The notes: generated by a model from the letters alone, not told the origin. A stretch of 64,000 nucleotides of DNA from Serratia ureilytica (GCF_013375155.1 NZ_JABXOF010000006.1:248001-312000); one strand, 5' to 3'. Shown: positions 40,160-49,669, counted from the first letter of the stretch. A program made the numbers and translations.

Positions 40160-40708
40160 TCAGTAATAATCCATTTTGAAACGCACCGATGAAAAATAGT
40201 CCCCGGCCTTCAATGGCCGCTGATTGCTGATTAACGTCATGGCGTAATTCAGGCGGTAATTCCCCGGCAATATATTCACCGGCGGCAATGATTTCCCTGG
40301 CGTGGCAATATTGCCGGCGGCATCGGTAATTTTCAGCGCAATACCGGAGGCATGGCCGTTGATACCAAACATCTCACCGTCCACGTGGCCATCAAACGTA
40401 ATCCGAAACTGTTTCCAGTCCGGTAAATGCTTATCAACGCGTTCGAGTACGCAATTTACTAACTCAATGCTGAATGGCACCGTTCGGCTTCTGCCATCTC
40501 GTGCAATATCTGAAATGGGGATAATATCCATATCGATAATTTGCTCTCGGCTTTCAGTCGCAATGGCACAGGCCGTATCGATAATAGCCCCTTGCATATT
40601 GACGCGCCCTTCACCTTGCCCGGCAGACATTGCCTGCTGGGAAATAAAATACGGCACCAGCAATAGGCAAAAAGCCCCTGTCTTTTTTAGCTGTTCATTC
40701 ATTGCCAT
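40160..40708 (-). CDS. Fimbrial minor pilin (MrpB-like)
   Basis: The 182-residue pilin has a signal peptide (QLKKTGAFCLLLVPYFISQQAMSA). The mature domain starts GQGEGRVNMQGAIIDTACAI, with the second Cys in LVNCVLE, and ends FSSVRFKMDYY. Its position between the major pilin and the usher matches MrpB in MR/P operons and PapH-like terminators in others. A stable hairpin separates it from the major pilin. Confidence 0.88.
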   Translation of the reverse strand: MAMNEQLKKTGAFCLLLVPYFISQQAMSAGQGEGRVNMQGAIIDTACAIATESREQIIDMDIIPISDIARDGRSRTVPFSIELVNCVLERVDKHLPDWKQFRITFDGHVDGEMFGINGHASGIALKITDAAGNIATPGKSLPPVNILPGNYRLNYAMTLISNQRPLKAGDYFSSVRFKMDYY

Positions 40709-40737
40709 TCCCTGGTGAAATCATGTTTCCTCAAAAT

Positions 40738-40761
40738 GGCATGCGGGTTGCCCCGCATGCC
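40738..40761 (-). terminator. Intercistronic hairpin between major pilin and the rest of the fimbrial operon
   Basis: The minus strand reads GGCATGCGGG-GCAA-CCCGCATGCC then ATTTTG. It lies 33-56 bases past the major pilin stop. Such hairpins act as partial terminators or 3' stabilisers and raise major pilin output over usher and chaperone. Confidence 0.75.
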
Positions 40762-40793
40762 CGATAATCACACGTATTTCGTCAGGTAACGAC

Positions 40794-41324
40794 TTACTGG
40801 TACGCCAGCGTGAAGTCGGCTACAGACTGGAACTCACCCGGGGTGATCTCCGCGGTAGAAGCGCTGGCGCCCTGCAGGTAGGCGGAGAAGGTCAGGGTGT
40901 TGGCGCCGTTCTGCAGCGCTTGCGCTTTAGAAGCAGTGCCCAGTTCAATGTTGGCACCAGCGCCGTCAGTGATGGCGATGCCCGCGCCCTTGGCGGAACC
41001 GGTGATGCCCAGCAACTTGTCGTTAGCTTCAGACTTCGCGCCGCTGAAGGTCAGCGCAACGCTTTTCTTATTATCAGACAGTTCGCAGTTTTCCAGCTTG
41101 ATCTGGAAGTTGCGCGGGGTAGATTTACCGCCGCTTTTCAGCGCCACGTTGGAAATCGCACCCAGTTCAACGGTCTGATCCAGAGAATCAGGCGCGATTG
41201 AGCAAGGAGCATCAATGATAGAACCGCTGAAGGTCACTTTACCGTGGCCCTGGTCAGCAGCGTGCGCCAGAGAAGAAACACCAAATGCCATAACGGCGGC
41301 CAGCATAATTTTATTCAGTTTCAT
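40794..41324 (-). CDS. Major fimbrial subunit (MrpA-like pilin)
   Basis: The 176-residue pilin has a signal peptide MKLNKIMLAAVMAFGVSSLAHA. The mature protein begins ADQGHGKVTFSGSIIDAPCS, with the second Cys in LENCELS, and ends SVADFTLAYQ, all hallmarks of MR/P-type major pilins. It is the first gene of the minus-strand operon and is followed by a stable hairpin, as expected for the most abundant subunit. Its promoter should lie in the AT-rich gap at 41325-41739. Confidence 0.92.
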   Translation of the reverse strand: MKLNKIMLAAVMAFGVSSLAHAADQGHGKVTFSGSIIDAPCSIAPDSLDQTVELGAISNVALKSGGKSTPRNFQIKLENCELSDNKKSVALTFSGAKSEANDKLLGITGSAKGAGIAITDGAGANIELGTASKAQALQNGANTLTFSAYLQGASASTAEITPGEFQSVADFTLAYQ

Positions 41325-41739
41325 AGAAATCCCTTACATTCCTTAGTAAGTAGTGGAGTAAATTAAATCCTTAAGTCACGCATGCAATGCCACAGCTTTA
41401 TTCCTGAGCGTTGTATCCGTGGCTAATACGCTGCGTTTCCGCGTTCCGTATCAGTGGGAACAAATTTACACTCCCCGAGCTCCGTTTGAAACGTTATGTC
41501 GCAAAAAGACAAAAACACAGGATTATTATCGATAAAATAATAATTAAATAGATTATAAAGCCAACAAATAGGAATTAATTATCACTATTTATATAAAAAA
41601 ACTTGTAAACATATAAACATTTCATGTCAATTATACGGATAGAGAGAAAAATCCTATTTACATACAGAGTGAAGGATTGAAAAAAGCCGCATCAGGTCTC
41701 AGAATAATCCCTCGACAGGAAAGTTGATGGGTAAATGAA
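41325..41739. other. AT-rich divergent regulatory region between major pilin and ToxR-like regulator
   Basis: This 415-bp gap holds no coding sequence that I can see. It is much more AT-rich than the core genome, especially 41510-41660, and probably contains the fimbrial promoter, the regulator promoter and H-NS-type binding tracts. I looked for long inverted repeats that would mark an invertible switch as in Proteus mrp and saw none. No recombinase gene is adjacent. Confidence 0.6.
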
Positions 41740-42495
41740 ATGATTTTTATCATAAATGAAGACATCCTCTTTAATGAGGATGAGGGCACGCTGTCGCATG
41801 TCGATAATGCCAGTAATAAAATAGCGTTACTTAAACCGACCAGCAGATTGCTTTCGTTGTTTATTCGCAATAATGATAAGCTGCTGCTGCGAGAGAGGTT
41901 GCTTAATGACGTCTGGGTTGAACATGGGCTCAAAGCCTCCAATAACAACCTGAATAATTACGTTTCCGGCCTGCGTAAGTCATTGGCGCAGTTCGGCGTG
42001 GAAGATATTATTGTTACCTATCCCCGTCAGGGGTTTAAATTTAGCGCCGCAAGCATTCAGCTGATGGATATAAATACCGATGAAGTTAATAATAATGATT
42101 ATAGCGAAACCGAAATAGCTTCAACGCCGCCACCGGTTGCACGAACGCCGAACTTTCGTCGCTCTGTTCAGCGCTTAATTATGATTATGGCCGCTTGTTT
42201 AGTGCCGTTTGCCGCGATTGTGCTTTACCAAAACAGCACGCGCATCAGCGTTTATCCGTTGGGCAATGAGCAAAATTGCCAAATTTACACCATGCGGTTA
42301 GGCAGCGGTGAGTTGGCAAACATTAAGCGAGAGATACGGCAAGCCGGCTTCAACTGCCAATACCGGGCGGATATCTATTACTATGACAACATTCGCAATG
42401 AGGGCGCAGAAAAGGACGAACAGTGGTTAACCTATTGCCCGCGGGCGAGCAATAGCCCCTGCATTAACAATTACATCAATAATAAACAACCATAA
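41740..42495 (+). CDS. ToxR-like membrane-bound transcriptional regulator (first)
   Basis: The 251-residue protein has an N-terminal winged helix-turn-helix (about residues 20-105, with LLRERLLNDVWVEHGL, NNNLNNYVSGLRK and YPRQGFKF). A single membrane helix lies at about 144-163, followed by a C-terminal periplasmic domain with four cysteines. This is the ToxR/CadC/PsaE arrangement: a DNA-binding domain tethered to a periplasmic sensor. It is divergent from the major pilin gene, so it most likely controls the fimbrial operon. Confidence 0.88.
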   Translation: MIFIINEDILFNEDEGTLSHVDNASNKIALLKPTSRLLSLFIRNNDKLLLRERLLNDVWVEHGLKASNNNLNNYVSGLRKSLAQFGVEDIIVTYPRQGFKFSAASIQLMDINTDEVNNNDYSETEIASTPPPVARTPNFRRSVQRLIMIMAACLVPFAAIVLYQNSTRISVYPLGNEQNCQIYTMRLGSGELANIKREIRQAGFNCQYRADIYYYDNIRNEGAEKDEQWLTYCPRASNSPCINNYINNKQP

Positions 42496-42526
42496 CATTG
42501 CGCCATTTATCCCCAGGGCCAACGAA

Positions 42527-42552
42527 AAACAATCCCCCGGCGTTGCCGGGGA
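42527..42552. terminator. Terminator between convergent regulator genes
   Basis: CCCCGGC-GTT-GCCGGGG lies between the two convergent stops. On the minus strand it is followed by TTGTTTTT. Confidence 0.7.
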
Positions 42553-42562
42553 CATTCTCCGC

Positions 42563-43054
42563 TCAGGAGGCCGTGGTGCACACGAACAGCGGCGCATGGT
42601 TACCACTGAACAGATAGTGACGCTCATCGACTTTTTCAATTCGCCAATGGATCAATGGCGCCGACATAGGCAAACGGCGGTTAAGCGCTTCATTATCCAA
42701 ATTGTCTTGCGACTTTCTGACCGCTTCCTTACGGCGCAGCGTGTAATTACTCCCCTGTCGCTGATAGTCCATGATCATTGCCCGCTCGATGGTATAACGC
42801 GTATCGCCGTCAAAAAAGCTGCCGCTCAGCAACAGGGTCACGCTCCGCGCGCCTTCGGGTACAACGCTCACCAGCAAGACACGCTGCATCAATTGGTCAG
42901 GCAACTGATCGGTTGAACGCAGTACCGCACGGCACTCCGGGATTTGCGGTTTGAAAAACAAGAAATAGGCGGAAACGCCGCAGCCTGCGATCGCCATCGC
43001 GCCTAACAGCGCGTAACGGTAGCGCCAGAGGCGCTTACTTAACCCGGCTTTCAT
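42563..43054 (-). CDS. Membrane-anchored accessory protein of the ToxR-like regulator
   Basis: The 163-residue protein starts at ATG 43054 (MKAGLSKRLWRYRYALLG), inside the 3' end of the regulator gene (20-bp overlap). A single N-terminal membrane helix (about residues 13-34) precedes a periplasmic domain with two cysteines, one near the start (IPECRAVL) and one near the end (LFVCTT). Regulator plus small membrane partner with overlapping genes is the ToxR-ToxS, TcpP-TcpH and PsaE-PsaF pattern. I see no direct family match, so the role is inferred from layout. Confidence 0.7.
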   Translation of the reverse strand: MKAGLSKRLWRYRYALLGAMAIAGCGVSAYFLFFKPQIPECRAVLRSTDQLPDQLMQRVLLVSVVPEGARSVTLLLSGSFFDGDTRYTIERAMIMDYQRQGSNYTLRRKEAVRKSQDNLDNEALNRRLPMSAPLIHWRIEKVDERHYLFSGNHAPLFVCTTAS

Positions 43055-43823
43055 AATAGTTCTCACATTGCACTTTGCCCGCGGCCATTTCCGCTTGTGG
43101 GCAATAGAAGTAATAAGAAGCCCGGGCTCGCCCAACGGCCCCCGACAACACCGATCCGCTATCGTAGTACAGCAGCGTCGCCGGTTCCGTACACCGAACC
43201 GACTTATCTTGCGCCAACATATTTTTCAAATGCGCCAGATCGGCCTCACCGGGTCCCACCTTATGGTAAGAAGCCACAAACTTCACCTCACAGCTGCCGA
43301 TGTTGCCTACGCTTACCGTGCTGATCGGCGCATAGCCGGCGTCCTGCCAGGCCCACAGGCCGCTCCCCGCCGCCAGCAACAACAACGCGGCTAGTCCGAG
43401 GCGCTTAAATCGCAACGTTAGCAGCGGCCTGGTCGGCAAGGCGTTGTCTGCAGCCACCGGGAGCGGCATCTCCGGCAAACTCTCCGCCAGGCTGTCCGTC
43501 GTTTTCAATGAAGCGGCGGTGAACATGAATCCCTGGCGCGGCAACGTAACGATAATGTCGTCCTCGCCCAGGGCGGCAAACATCTTGCGCAGAATGGAAA
43601 TGGTGTTATTGAGATTATTGCCGGAGGCCACCTGACCGTGCGCTTCCCACACCTGCGTCAGCAGGGTATCGCGGGAGAGCACCAGGTTATTGTTTCTGAC
43701 CAAGGCGGACAGCAGGCGGTTCAGGGTAGCGGTGAGCGGTTGAGGCGGCAGCTCAGCGTTGAGATCCACCAACTCTGATCTATCCTCATGATATTTAATC
43801 TTATTATTAATTACGTATCTCAT
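43035..43823 (-). CDS. ToxR-like membrane-bound transcriptional regulator (second)
   Basis: This 262-residue paralogue of the regulator at 41740 has the same order: a winged helix-turn-helix (LSRDTLLTQVWEAHG, NNLNNTISILRK, LPRQGFMFTAAS), a Pro-rich linker, a membrane helix at about 142-159, and a periplasmic domain with four cysteines (GSCEV, SVRCTE, FYCPQ, VQCENY). The cysteine spacing parallels the first copy. Its 3' end overlaps the gene for the accessory protein, pointing to coupled synthesis. Stimulus and targets are unknown, but fimbrial control is likely. Confidence 0.87.
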   Translation of the reverse strand: MRYVINNKIKYHEDRSELVDLNAELPPQPLTATLNRLLSALVRNNNLVLSRDTLLTQVWEAHGQVASGNNLNNTISILRKMFAALGEDDIIVTLPRQGFMFTAASLKTTDSLAESLPEMPLPVAADNALPTRPLLTLRFKRLGLAALLLLAAGSGLWAWQDAGYAPISTVSVGNIGSCEVKFVASYHKVGPGEADLAHLKNMLAQDKSVRCTEPATLLYYDSGSVLSGAVGRARASYYFYCPQAEMAAGKVQCENYYESRVK

Positions 43824-44021
43824 TGTTCCCCGCTCAAAAAACTAATTAATAATAATTAGCCCTTGTTAAACATGAGAATAGTAGCACACGGCATGAGTTA
43901 AGAAAATTCCTAGAAAAACGCATAAAAAGCTAAATAAACATAAATATAGGAAATAACATTGCGCTGTCTCACAGGGCGCCAAACATTTAACTGATGATTG
44001 TCGATTTTTATCATGTCGATA

Positions 44022-44054
44022 TTAAAAATGCCGCCCGGCAAATACCGGGCGGCA
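44022..44054 (-). terminator. Rho-independent terminator after yjdF
   Basis: On the minus strand GCCGCCCGG-TATTTG-CCGGGCGGC is followed by ATTTTTAAT, about 40 bases past the yjdF stop. The remaining 43824-44021 gap is AT-rich and has no visible gene. Confidence 0.85.
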
Positions 44055-44095
44055 CGAGAAATATCCATTTTCACCAGGCTCAACCGCCGCCGGGC

Positions 44096-44716
44096 TTACG
44101 CCTTTAAACGCCGCAGTTGCCGATCCTGCCAGCCACCGAACAGCCATTGACCGGCTATCGCGCCAAGCAAGGCGCAGAACATGTCGGACTGCGTGTCCCA
44201 CGGGTCGCCCTGGGTGCCGAGAAACTCATCGGCGCCCTGGCCCAGCGCCAGCGCCGCCCACCACTCGATAAGCTCATACACCGCGCTGATCGCCAGCGCG
44301 ATACAGCACACCACGAAGCCCAGCATTTTGCGGCCCCGCACATAACCGCCGCGCAGCAGGATCTCGCGCGCCGCCAGCGCCGGCACCAGCCCCTGGAAGA
44401 AATGCCCCAGTTTGTCGTACGGGTTGCGGCCAAGATCCAGCCACTGCTGCACCTCAAACCCCAGCGGCACGCGGGCGTAGCTGTACATGCCGCCGAAAAT
44501 CAGGATCAGCGCGTGGAAGAAAATCAGCGTATAGAGCAGCGGCGTCAGCGGATAACGGCGATGGGTCAGCCACAGCAGCGGCAAAACAATCAATACCGGC
44601 GCCACCTCCATCAGCCAGGTGGTGCGATCGTAAGGGCTGATGCCGCTGTGGATCAGCGCGGCCAGCAGCAGCAGGGTAATAACGGACAACAACAACGGCG
44701 TGCGTGAGACGGGCAT
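44096..44716 (-). CDS. yjdF: YjdF family inner membrane protein (DUF2238)
   Basis: The 206-residue protein has about six membrane helices and the family segments IFGGMYSYARVPLGF, NPYDKLGHFFQGLVPALAAREILLR and DPWDTQSDMFCALLGA, here as separate motifs. The function is unknown. The ATG at 44716 follows AAGGAACGTTGGTT; a TTG two codons earlier is less likely. It is located just downstream of the propeller gene on the same strand but beyond a terminator. Confidence 0.9.
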   Translation of the reverse strand: MPVSRTPLLLSVITLLLLAALIHSGISPYDRTTWLMEVAPVLIVLPLLWLTHRRYPLTPLLYTLIFFHALILIFGGMYSYARVPLGFEVQQWLDLGRNPYDKLGHFFQGLVPALAAREILLRGGYVRGRKMLGFVVCCIALAISAVYELIEWWAALALGQGADEFLGTQGDPWDTQSDMFCALLGAIAGQWLFGGWQDRQLRRLKA

Positions 44717-44776
44717 AACCAACGTTCCTTCGGGTCAATAGGGCAATCCCCTCTTTATACCGCAGATCGCACGGCG

Positions 44777-44812
44777 AAAAAAAACAGGCGGAGCGTCGCC
44801 GCTTCGCCTGTT
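44777..44812 (-). terminator. Rho-independent terminator after the entCEB-propeller unit
   Basis: On the minus strand AACAGGCGAAGCGGCGACGC with its pairing arm TCCGCCTGTT is followed by eight T residues. Confidence 0.9.
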
Positions 44813-44837
44813 CGAGGGGTGCTTACCCTGCTCGGGA

Positions 44838-45902
44838 TTACTTCAGCGCTACGCGGATCACGTCGTCCGGCGCGGTCGCTTCTTTCTCGCGGCTGGAAGC
44901 CTGCTTGACGCTGACGTACAGCGTCTGGCCGTCCGGCGACAGCGCCAGGCTATTCGGGTGGGTCGGCGTCTTGATGGTGTTCAGCACCTTGTAGCTCTTG
45001 GCGTCGATCACGCTCACTTCACCCGCCTGGCGATGGGTCACGTAAACTTCATTGCGCGCCGGGTTGAACAGCACCGCCAGCGATTCCGGCACGTCGATCT
45101 TGCTCAGGATGTTGCCGCTGCGGGTATCCACTACCAGCACCTGCGGCTGCTTGGAATCGGTGATGAAGGCGCGATGGGTGGCGGTATCCAGGCTGATGTT
45201 CAGGAAGAAGTGCTCTTTAGTCTCATCCAGCTTCTTGCGTGACAGCACCTTGTTGCTCTGGGTATCGATAGTCACCAGCTCGCCGTCGGCGTTGGTGACG
45301 TACAGACGTTTGGCGGCGGCGTCCAACGCCAGGCCGGTGCCGTACTTGCCGGTGTCGGTTACGGTGGCGCGCAGGGTCAGATCCTTGCCGTCCACCACCC
45401 ACACCACGCTGGATTCACCCAGCCCGGTGATGTACAGGGTATCGCTGTCGGCATCCGCCACCAGTTCGCGCGGCGCCAGCGGTTTGACGGTCTCGGAGCG
45501 CTTGCGCGCGTCCAGCACCAAGCGGCCTTTCACGTCGCCGGTCTTGGCGTCGATGGCGGTCACCGAGTTATTGACCGTGTTGCCGAAGAACAGCGTGCCG
45601 GTTTTAGCATTAACGGCGGCGCCGAACGGCTTGATGTCGTTATGGATAATTTGGGTCACGTCCAGCGTGGTCGGATCCAGGCGGTAGACGATGCCGCCCT
45701 TATCCAGCTTGCGGCTCTGCGACGTCGCCAGGTAAAGCGCGTTCTCGCTCGGGCTGTAGGCCATTTCATAAGCGCCCTTGCCGACCGGTTTGCGCAGCAC
45801 GTCCGGCGCGGTCTGCGCCTGCAAGGTGTTGGAGAACAGCAGCGTGGACAGCAGCATCAGCGGAAATGCCGCCCGTTTTCCCTTGGTGATCAAAGCATTC
45901 AT
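44838..45902 (-). CDS. YncE-like periplasmic beta-propeller protein (linked to entCEB)
   Basis: The 354-residue protein has a signal peptide (LMLLSTLLFSNTLQAQ) and repeated WD/YVTN-like blades: ALYLATSQS, TLFFGNTVNN, TLYITGLGESS, RLYVTNADGE and TLYVSVKQ. YncE-type propellers in E. coli are Fur-regulated and lie beside a TonB receptor gene; binding to DNA has been reported, but the role is open. It follows entB by 61 bp and precedes a terminator, so it is probably the last gene of the entC-E-B transcript. In E. coli this position is held by entA. A paralogue lies at 59638. Confidence 0.85.
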   Translation of the reverse strand: MNALITKGKRAAFPLMLLSTLLFSNTLQAQTAPDVLRKPVGKGAYEMAYSPSENALYLATSQSRKLDKGGIVYRLDPTTLDVTQIIHNDIKPFGAAVNAKTGTLFFGNTVNNSVTAIDAKTGDVKGRLVLDARKRSETVKPLAPRELVADADSDTLYITGLGESSVVWVVDGKDLTLRATVTDTGKYGTGLALDAAAKRLYVTNADGELVTIDTQSNKVLSRKKLDETKEHFFLNISLDTATHRAFITDSKQPQVLVVDTRSGNILSKIDVPESLAVLFNPARNEVYVTHRQAGEVSVIDAKSYKVLNTIKTPTHPNSLALSPDGQTLYVSVKQASSREKEATAPDDVIRVALK

Positions 45903-45963
45903 CGAAATTTCCTTATAGAGCTAACGGGGCGACCGCGCGGCCGCCCTCTTTTCATTATTAAAA

Positions 45964-46824
45964 TCAGGCTTTCTCTTCGGAAAGCAGCGCCCACCAGCTG
46001 TCGATGGTCGGGTTGCGCGCCAACGCGATAAAGTCGATATCGCCGCGGATCTTGCGCCAGCGGGTCGCCAGCTCCATGATGCGCACCGAATCCAGACCGT
46101 AATCGATCAGGTTTTCATCGTTGCCCATGTCTTCGCTGTCTTCGTCCAGCAGCGGCAGGATTTGCTGACGCAACGCGTCGATGCTGGCGATGCCGGCCGC
46201 CGGCAGCAGAGACGCGGTGGTCACCACCCGGCCGCAGCGGCCGGCGGTGTAGCGCAGCGCCATCAGGTGTTCGTCACGCGAGAAGTCCGCCAGGCCGTCG
46301 GCCACCATGAAAGGCTGGATGTTGCGCATGAAGGCGTCGATGGCGGTGGTCAGGCAGCCAATGTGCGCATACACGCCGCAGATGATCAGCTGATCGCGGC
46401 CGGACTCCTGCAGGATCTCCTGCAGCGGCGAGCGGTGGAAAGCGCTGTAGCGCCATTTCACCAGCACCGTGTCGTCTTCGTCCGGCGCCAGCGCAGCGGT
46501 CACCGCCTGCTGCTCGGGGTGTTTGTTCAGGCCCGGCCCCCACATGTCGTTCAACAGCGCGCGATCTTCATCGCTCTGCTGATTCGGCTGAGCGGTATAG
46601 AACACCGGAATGCCATGCTGTTTGCAGTAGCGACGCAGGTTGGCGATGTTCTCCACCACCTGTTTAATCAGCGCGCTGTCTTCGCCCCAGAAATTGAGGA
46701 AATACTGCTGCATGTCGTGGATCAGCAGCGCGGCGCGCTGCGGTTCTACCTGCCAGGTGACTTTATTTTGCGGCAGTTCGTCCGCCGTCGGCAGCGCGTA
46801 ATCATTAAGTTTTGGAATGGCCAT
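45964..46824 (-). CDS. entB: Isochorismatase / aryl carrier protein EntB
   Basis: The 286-residue bifunctional protein first hydrolyses isochorismate to 2,3-dihydro-2,3-dihydroxybenzoate. Its C-terminal aryl carrier domain then holds dihydroxybenzoate on a phosphopantetheine arm. The isochorismatase part has [17 protein letters not shown] (catalytic Asp) and the [16 protein letters not shown] block. The carrier serine is Ser246 in [11 protein letters not shown]. The ATG at 46824 follows GGGAGATTAATTG, 3 bp past the entE stop. Both domains look intact. Confidence 0.97.
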   Translation of the reverse strand: MAIPKLNDYALPTADELPQNKVTWQVEPQRAALLIHDMQQYFLNFWGEDSALIKQVVENIANLRRYCKQHGIPVFYTAQPNQQSDEDRALLNDMWGPGLNKHPEQQAVTAALAPDEDDTVLVKWRYSAFHRSPLQEILQESGRDQLIICGVYAHIGCLTTAIDAFMRNIQPFMVADGLADFSRDEHLMALRYTAGRCGRVVTTASLLPAAGIASIDALRQQILPLLDEDSEDMGNDENLIDYGLDSVRIMELATRWRKIRGDIDFIALARNPTIDSWWALLSEEKA

Positions 46825-46827
46825 CAA

Positions 46828-48456
46828 TTAATCTCCCTGAGCCTGAGTCTGTAGTTGCGCGTCGAGCTGCTCGCGCAGCCGTTTTTTGTCCACTTTGCCG
46901 ACCGGGGTCAGCGGCAGGCTGTTCACCTGAATAAAGCGATCCGGCAGTTTGAAGTCCGCCACGCCCTGTTCGCGCAGGTGGCGACGCAGCACCACCGGCT
47001 TCAGCGGCGCGTTGGCGATGATATAGGCGCAACTCTTCTCCCCCATCAGCGCGTCCGGCATCGACACCAGCGCGGCGTTGATCACGTCCGAATGACGCAG
47101 CAGCAGGTTCTCGATCTCCTCGGCGGCGATCTTCTCTCCGCCTCGGTTGATCTGGTCTTTCTGCCGCCCCTGCACGGTGATGTAACCGTCTTCGCTAATG
47201 CTGATCAGATCGCCGGAGCAGTAGAAACCGTCGGCGTCGAAGGCATCGGCGTTGTGCGCCGGGCTCTGGTAGTAACCGCGAAAGGTGTAAGGCCCGCGCG
47301 TCATCAACCGCCCGATCTCACCCGCCGGCAACGGATTGCCGTCGTCATCCGCCACCCACACTTCGTCGTCCGGCGACATCGGCCGCCCTTGCGTCGTCAG
47401 GATGTGGCGTTCGTCGTCGTCCAGCCGGGTGTAGTTCACCAGCCCTTCCGCCATGCCGAACACCTGCTGCAATTGGCAGCCGATTTCATTCTGAATGCGC
47501 GCCGCCAGCGTTTCGCCCAGCTTGGCGCCGCCCACCTGCAGCAGTTTCAGGCTGGCAAGCTGGGCATTGCCGCCCCACTCTTCGATCGCCTGCAGCCACA
47601 GCGTGACCGCCGGCGGCACCAGCGCCGTCACGTTGATTTGATGCTGTTCGATCAGGCGGAAGCACTGCCCGGCATCAGGATCGGCGGCGAACACTACCCG
47701 CCCGGCGCCATAAAATACGCCCAGCACGCCCGGCGAGCTCATCGGGTAGTTGTGCGCCACCGGCAGCGCGCACAGATAACGGGTCTGCGCGTCGAAACGG
47801 CAGATCTCCACGCTGCGGCGAATGCTGTAGTAGTAATCGTTGTGGGTGCGCGGGATCAGCTTCGGCGTGCCGGTGCTGCCGCCGGAAAGCTGGAAGAACG
47901 CCACCCGATCGGCCGCGGAAGGCTGCGCGACGAAACCGTCGCTGGCTTCGTCCAGCCAGGCGGCCAGCGCCAGCTCGCCCTCGGGCTGGCTGCGCAGCGC
48001 CACGGCACGCAGCGAAGGATGCGCATCGCGGAAGGCGTTCAGGAATTGATCGTCGGCAAACAGCGCGTGCCGGCGGTCGGCGATCAGCAGCGCCGGTTTG
48101 ATCTGCTCGGCATAGGCGTTCAGCTCGCTGCGCTGATGGCTGAACAGCGCGTTGACCGGCGCCACGCCAATTTTCAGCAGCGCGAAGAACACGATATAAA
48201 ATTCCGCCACGTTGCCCAGCTGCACCAGCGCGGTGTCGCCGGATTTCACGCCGCGGCGCAGCAAAGCGGCCGCCAGGCGATCGGAGCGCTGCTGCAGCTC
48301 GCGGTAGGTCAGGCTGCCCTGGGCGTCGATAATCGCCGGAGCGTCGTTGTTGGCCTGGCGGTCGAGGATCTCGGTCAGCGGCTTGTCAATCCAGTAGCCG
48401 CGCTCGCGATAGCGGCTGGCGAACTCCGCCGGCCAGGGGGTAAAGGCAATGCTCAT
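46828..48456 (-). CDS. entE: 2,3-dihydroxybenzoate-AMP ligase EntE
   Basis: EntE is the stand-alone adenylation enzyme that activates 2,3-dihydroxybenzoate and loads it onto EntB. The 542-residue protein shows the A3 loop [14 protein letters not shown] (about residue 190), the A5 and A7 regions ([21 protein letters not shown]), and the A10 lysine in [14 protein letters not shown]. The N-terminus [18 protein letters not shown] is typical. It is 7 bp downstream of entC in the operon. Confidence 0.97.
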   Translation of the reverse strand: MSIAFTPWPAEFASRYRERGYWIDKPLTEILDRQANNDAPAIIDAQGSLTYRELQQRSDRLAAALLRRGVKSGDTALVQLGNVAEFYIVFFALLKIGVAPVNALFSHQRSELNAYAEQIKPALLIADRRHALFADDQFLNAFRDAHPSLRAVALRSQPEGELALAAWLDEASDGFVAQPSAADRVAFFQLSGGSTGTPKLIPRTHNDYYYSIRRSVEICRFDAQTRYLCALPVAHNYPMSSPGVLGVFYGAGRVVFAADPDAGQCFRLIEQHQINVTALVPPAVTLWLQAIEEWGGNAQLASLKLLQVGGAKLGETLAARIQNEIGCQLQQVFGMAEGLVNYTRLDDDERHILTTQGRPMSPDDEVWVADDDGNPLPAGEIGRLMTRGPYTFRGYYQSPAHNADAFDADGFYCSGDLISISEDGYITVQGRQKDQINRGGEKIAAEEIENLLLRHSDVINAALVSMPDALMGEKSCAYIIANAPLKPVVLRRHLREQGVADFKLPDRFIQVNSLPLTPVGKVDKKRLREQLDAQLQTQAQGD

Positions 48457-48463
48457 CTTGTCG

Positions 48464-49669
48464 TTATCCTTGATTCATACCAAAGGCACGCAGAATGGTG
48501 CTGAGTTTGGTACCTGTTTCATGCCATTCAGATTCGGGTGAAGAGTCTTCCACAATGCCGGCGCCGGCGAACAGCCGTACCCGGTTGCCGTCAACGGTGC
48601 CACAGCGGATAGTCACAACCCACTCGCCGTTGCCTTCGTCGTCGCACCAGCCGACGATGCCGCCGAACAGGCCGCGATCGAACGGCTCCAGCTTGCCGAT
48701 CAGGGCGTGCGCCTCGGCCGTCGGCATGCCGCACAGCGCCGGCGTCGGGTGCAACAGGCAGGCCAGCGACAGGGCGTTTTCGTCCGGAGACGCCGCCTCG
48801 CCGTCGATCGGCGTGGAGAGATGCCACAGCGTGGTGGTGGTCAGCAGTTCAGGGGTGTGCGGCACGTTCAGGTAGCGGCAGCGGCCGGCCAGCACGTCGC
48901 GCATGCTTTCGGTGACGATGCGGTGCTCGTGGCGATCTTTCGCCGAGGCCATCAGCCGCTCCCCCACTTCGCGATCGCGCTGCGGATCGGCCTCGCGCCG
49001 GGCGGAACCGGCCAGCGGGTTGGAATAGAAACGGCCGCCGTCCTGACGCAGCAGCAGCTCTGGGCTGGCACCCAACAGCGCGCCCTGCTCCAGCGGTACA
49101 TGGAAGTGGAAACCGTGTGGGTTCTGGGCGATCACGCGCGCCATCAGCGCATGGCGATCCACCGGCTGACGCGTTTCGATCTCCAGCAGGCGCGACAAAA
49201 CCACTTTATCCAGCTCACCGGCCTTCATCGCGGCAACGGCGTCGCTGACCATGTTCATGAACGTCTGCTGCGGCGGCAGCTCCGTCACCCCGGCCAGTTC
49301 AGGGCCGTTCGCCGAAGGCCGAACGCCGGCCATAAAGGCGGCGCGGTCGAACCAGCGGCTCTGCTGGGGAACAAACAGCGCCGAAGGCTGCCGGGTATCG
49401 AACGGAATGGCGCCACACAGCAGCGGCTTTTTGATGCCGGCCTGACGGGCCTCGGCAAACGCCTGCCGCACGCGGCGCTGGAACTCGCCGTTCAGATCTG
49501 CGCCGTCCGCGGCCGGCAGGCGAATGCGGCTGAAACAACCGGTGGTGGTCAAGCTGCGGTAAGGGGAGGTAAAGAAGAAGCCCGACGCCGGAGAAAAATC
49601 AGCGGCGAACCGGTGTTCTTCGCGCTCCTGCATTTCCTTTCGATTGATGTCGTTCACGGCAGTAACCAT
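48464..49669 (-). CDS. entC: Isochorismate synthase EntC
   Basis: EntC converts chorismate to isochorismate, the first committed step of dihydroxybenzoate synthesis. The 401-residue protein has the MST-family motifs [29 protein letters not shown], the [12 protein letters not shown] block and [19 protein letters not shown] in two parts. The ATG at 49669 follows GAGGGCGAAGC. A Fur-box-like site lies 38-56 bp upstream, so expression should rise in iron starvation. It heads the entC-entE-entB-propeller operon. Confidence 0.97.
   Translation of the reverse strand: MVTAVNDINRKEMQEREEHRFAADFSPASGFFFTSPYRSLTTTGCFSRIRLPAADGADLNGEFQRRVRQAFAEARQAGIKKPLLCGAIPFDTRQPSALFVPQQSRWFDRAAFMAGVRPSANGPELAGVTELPPQQTFMNMVSDAVAAMKAGELDKVVLSRLLEIETRQPVDRHALMARVIAQNPHGFHFHVPLEQGALLGASPELLLRQDGGRFYSNPLAGSARREADPQRDREVGERLMASAKDRHEHRIVTESMRDVLAGRCRYLNVPHTPELLTTTTLWHLSTPIDGEAASPDENALSLACLLHPTPALCGMPTAEAHALIGKLEPFDRGLFGGIVGWCDDEGNGEWVVTIRCGTVDGNRVRLFAGAGIVEDSSPESEWHETGTKLSTILRAFGMNQG

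Noticed and set aside
41325..41739. Invertible promoter switch for the fimbrial operon
   Set aside because: Proteus mrp operons have an invertible element and a recombinase. I found no long inverted repeats here and no recombinase gene in the region.
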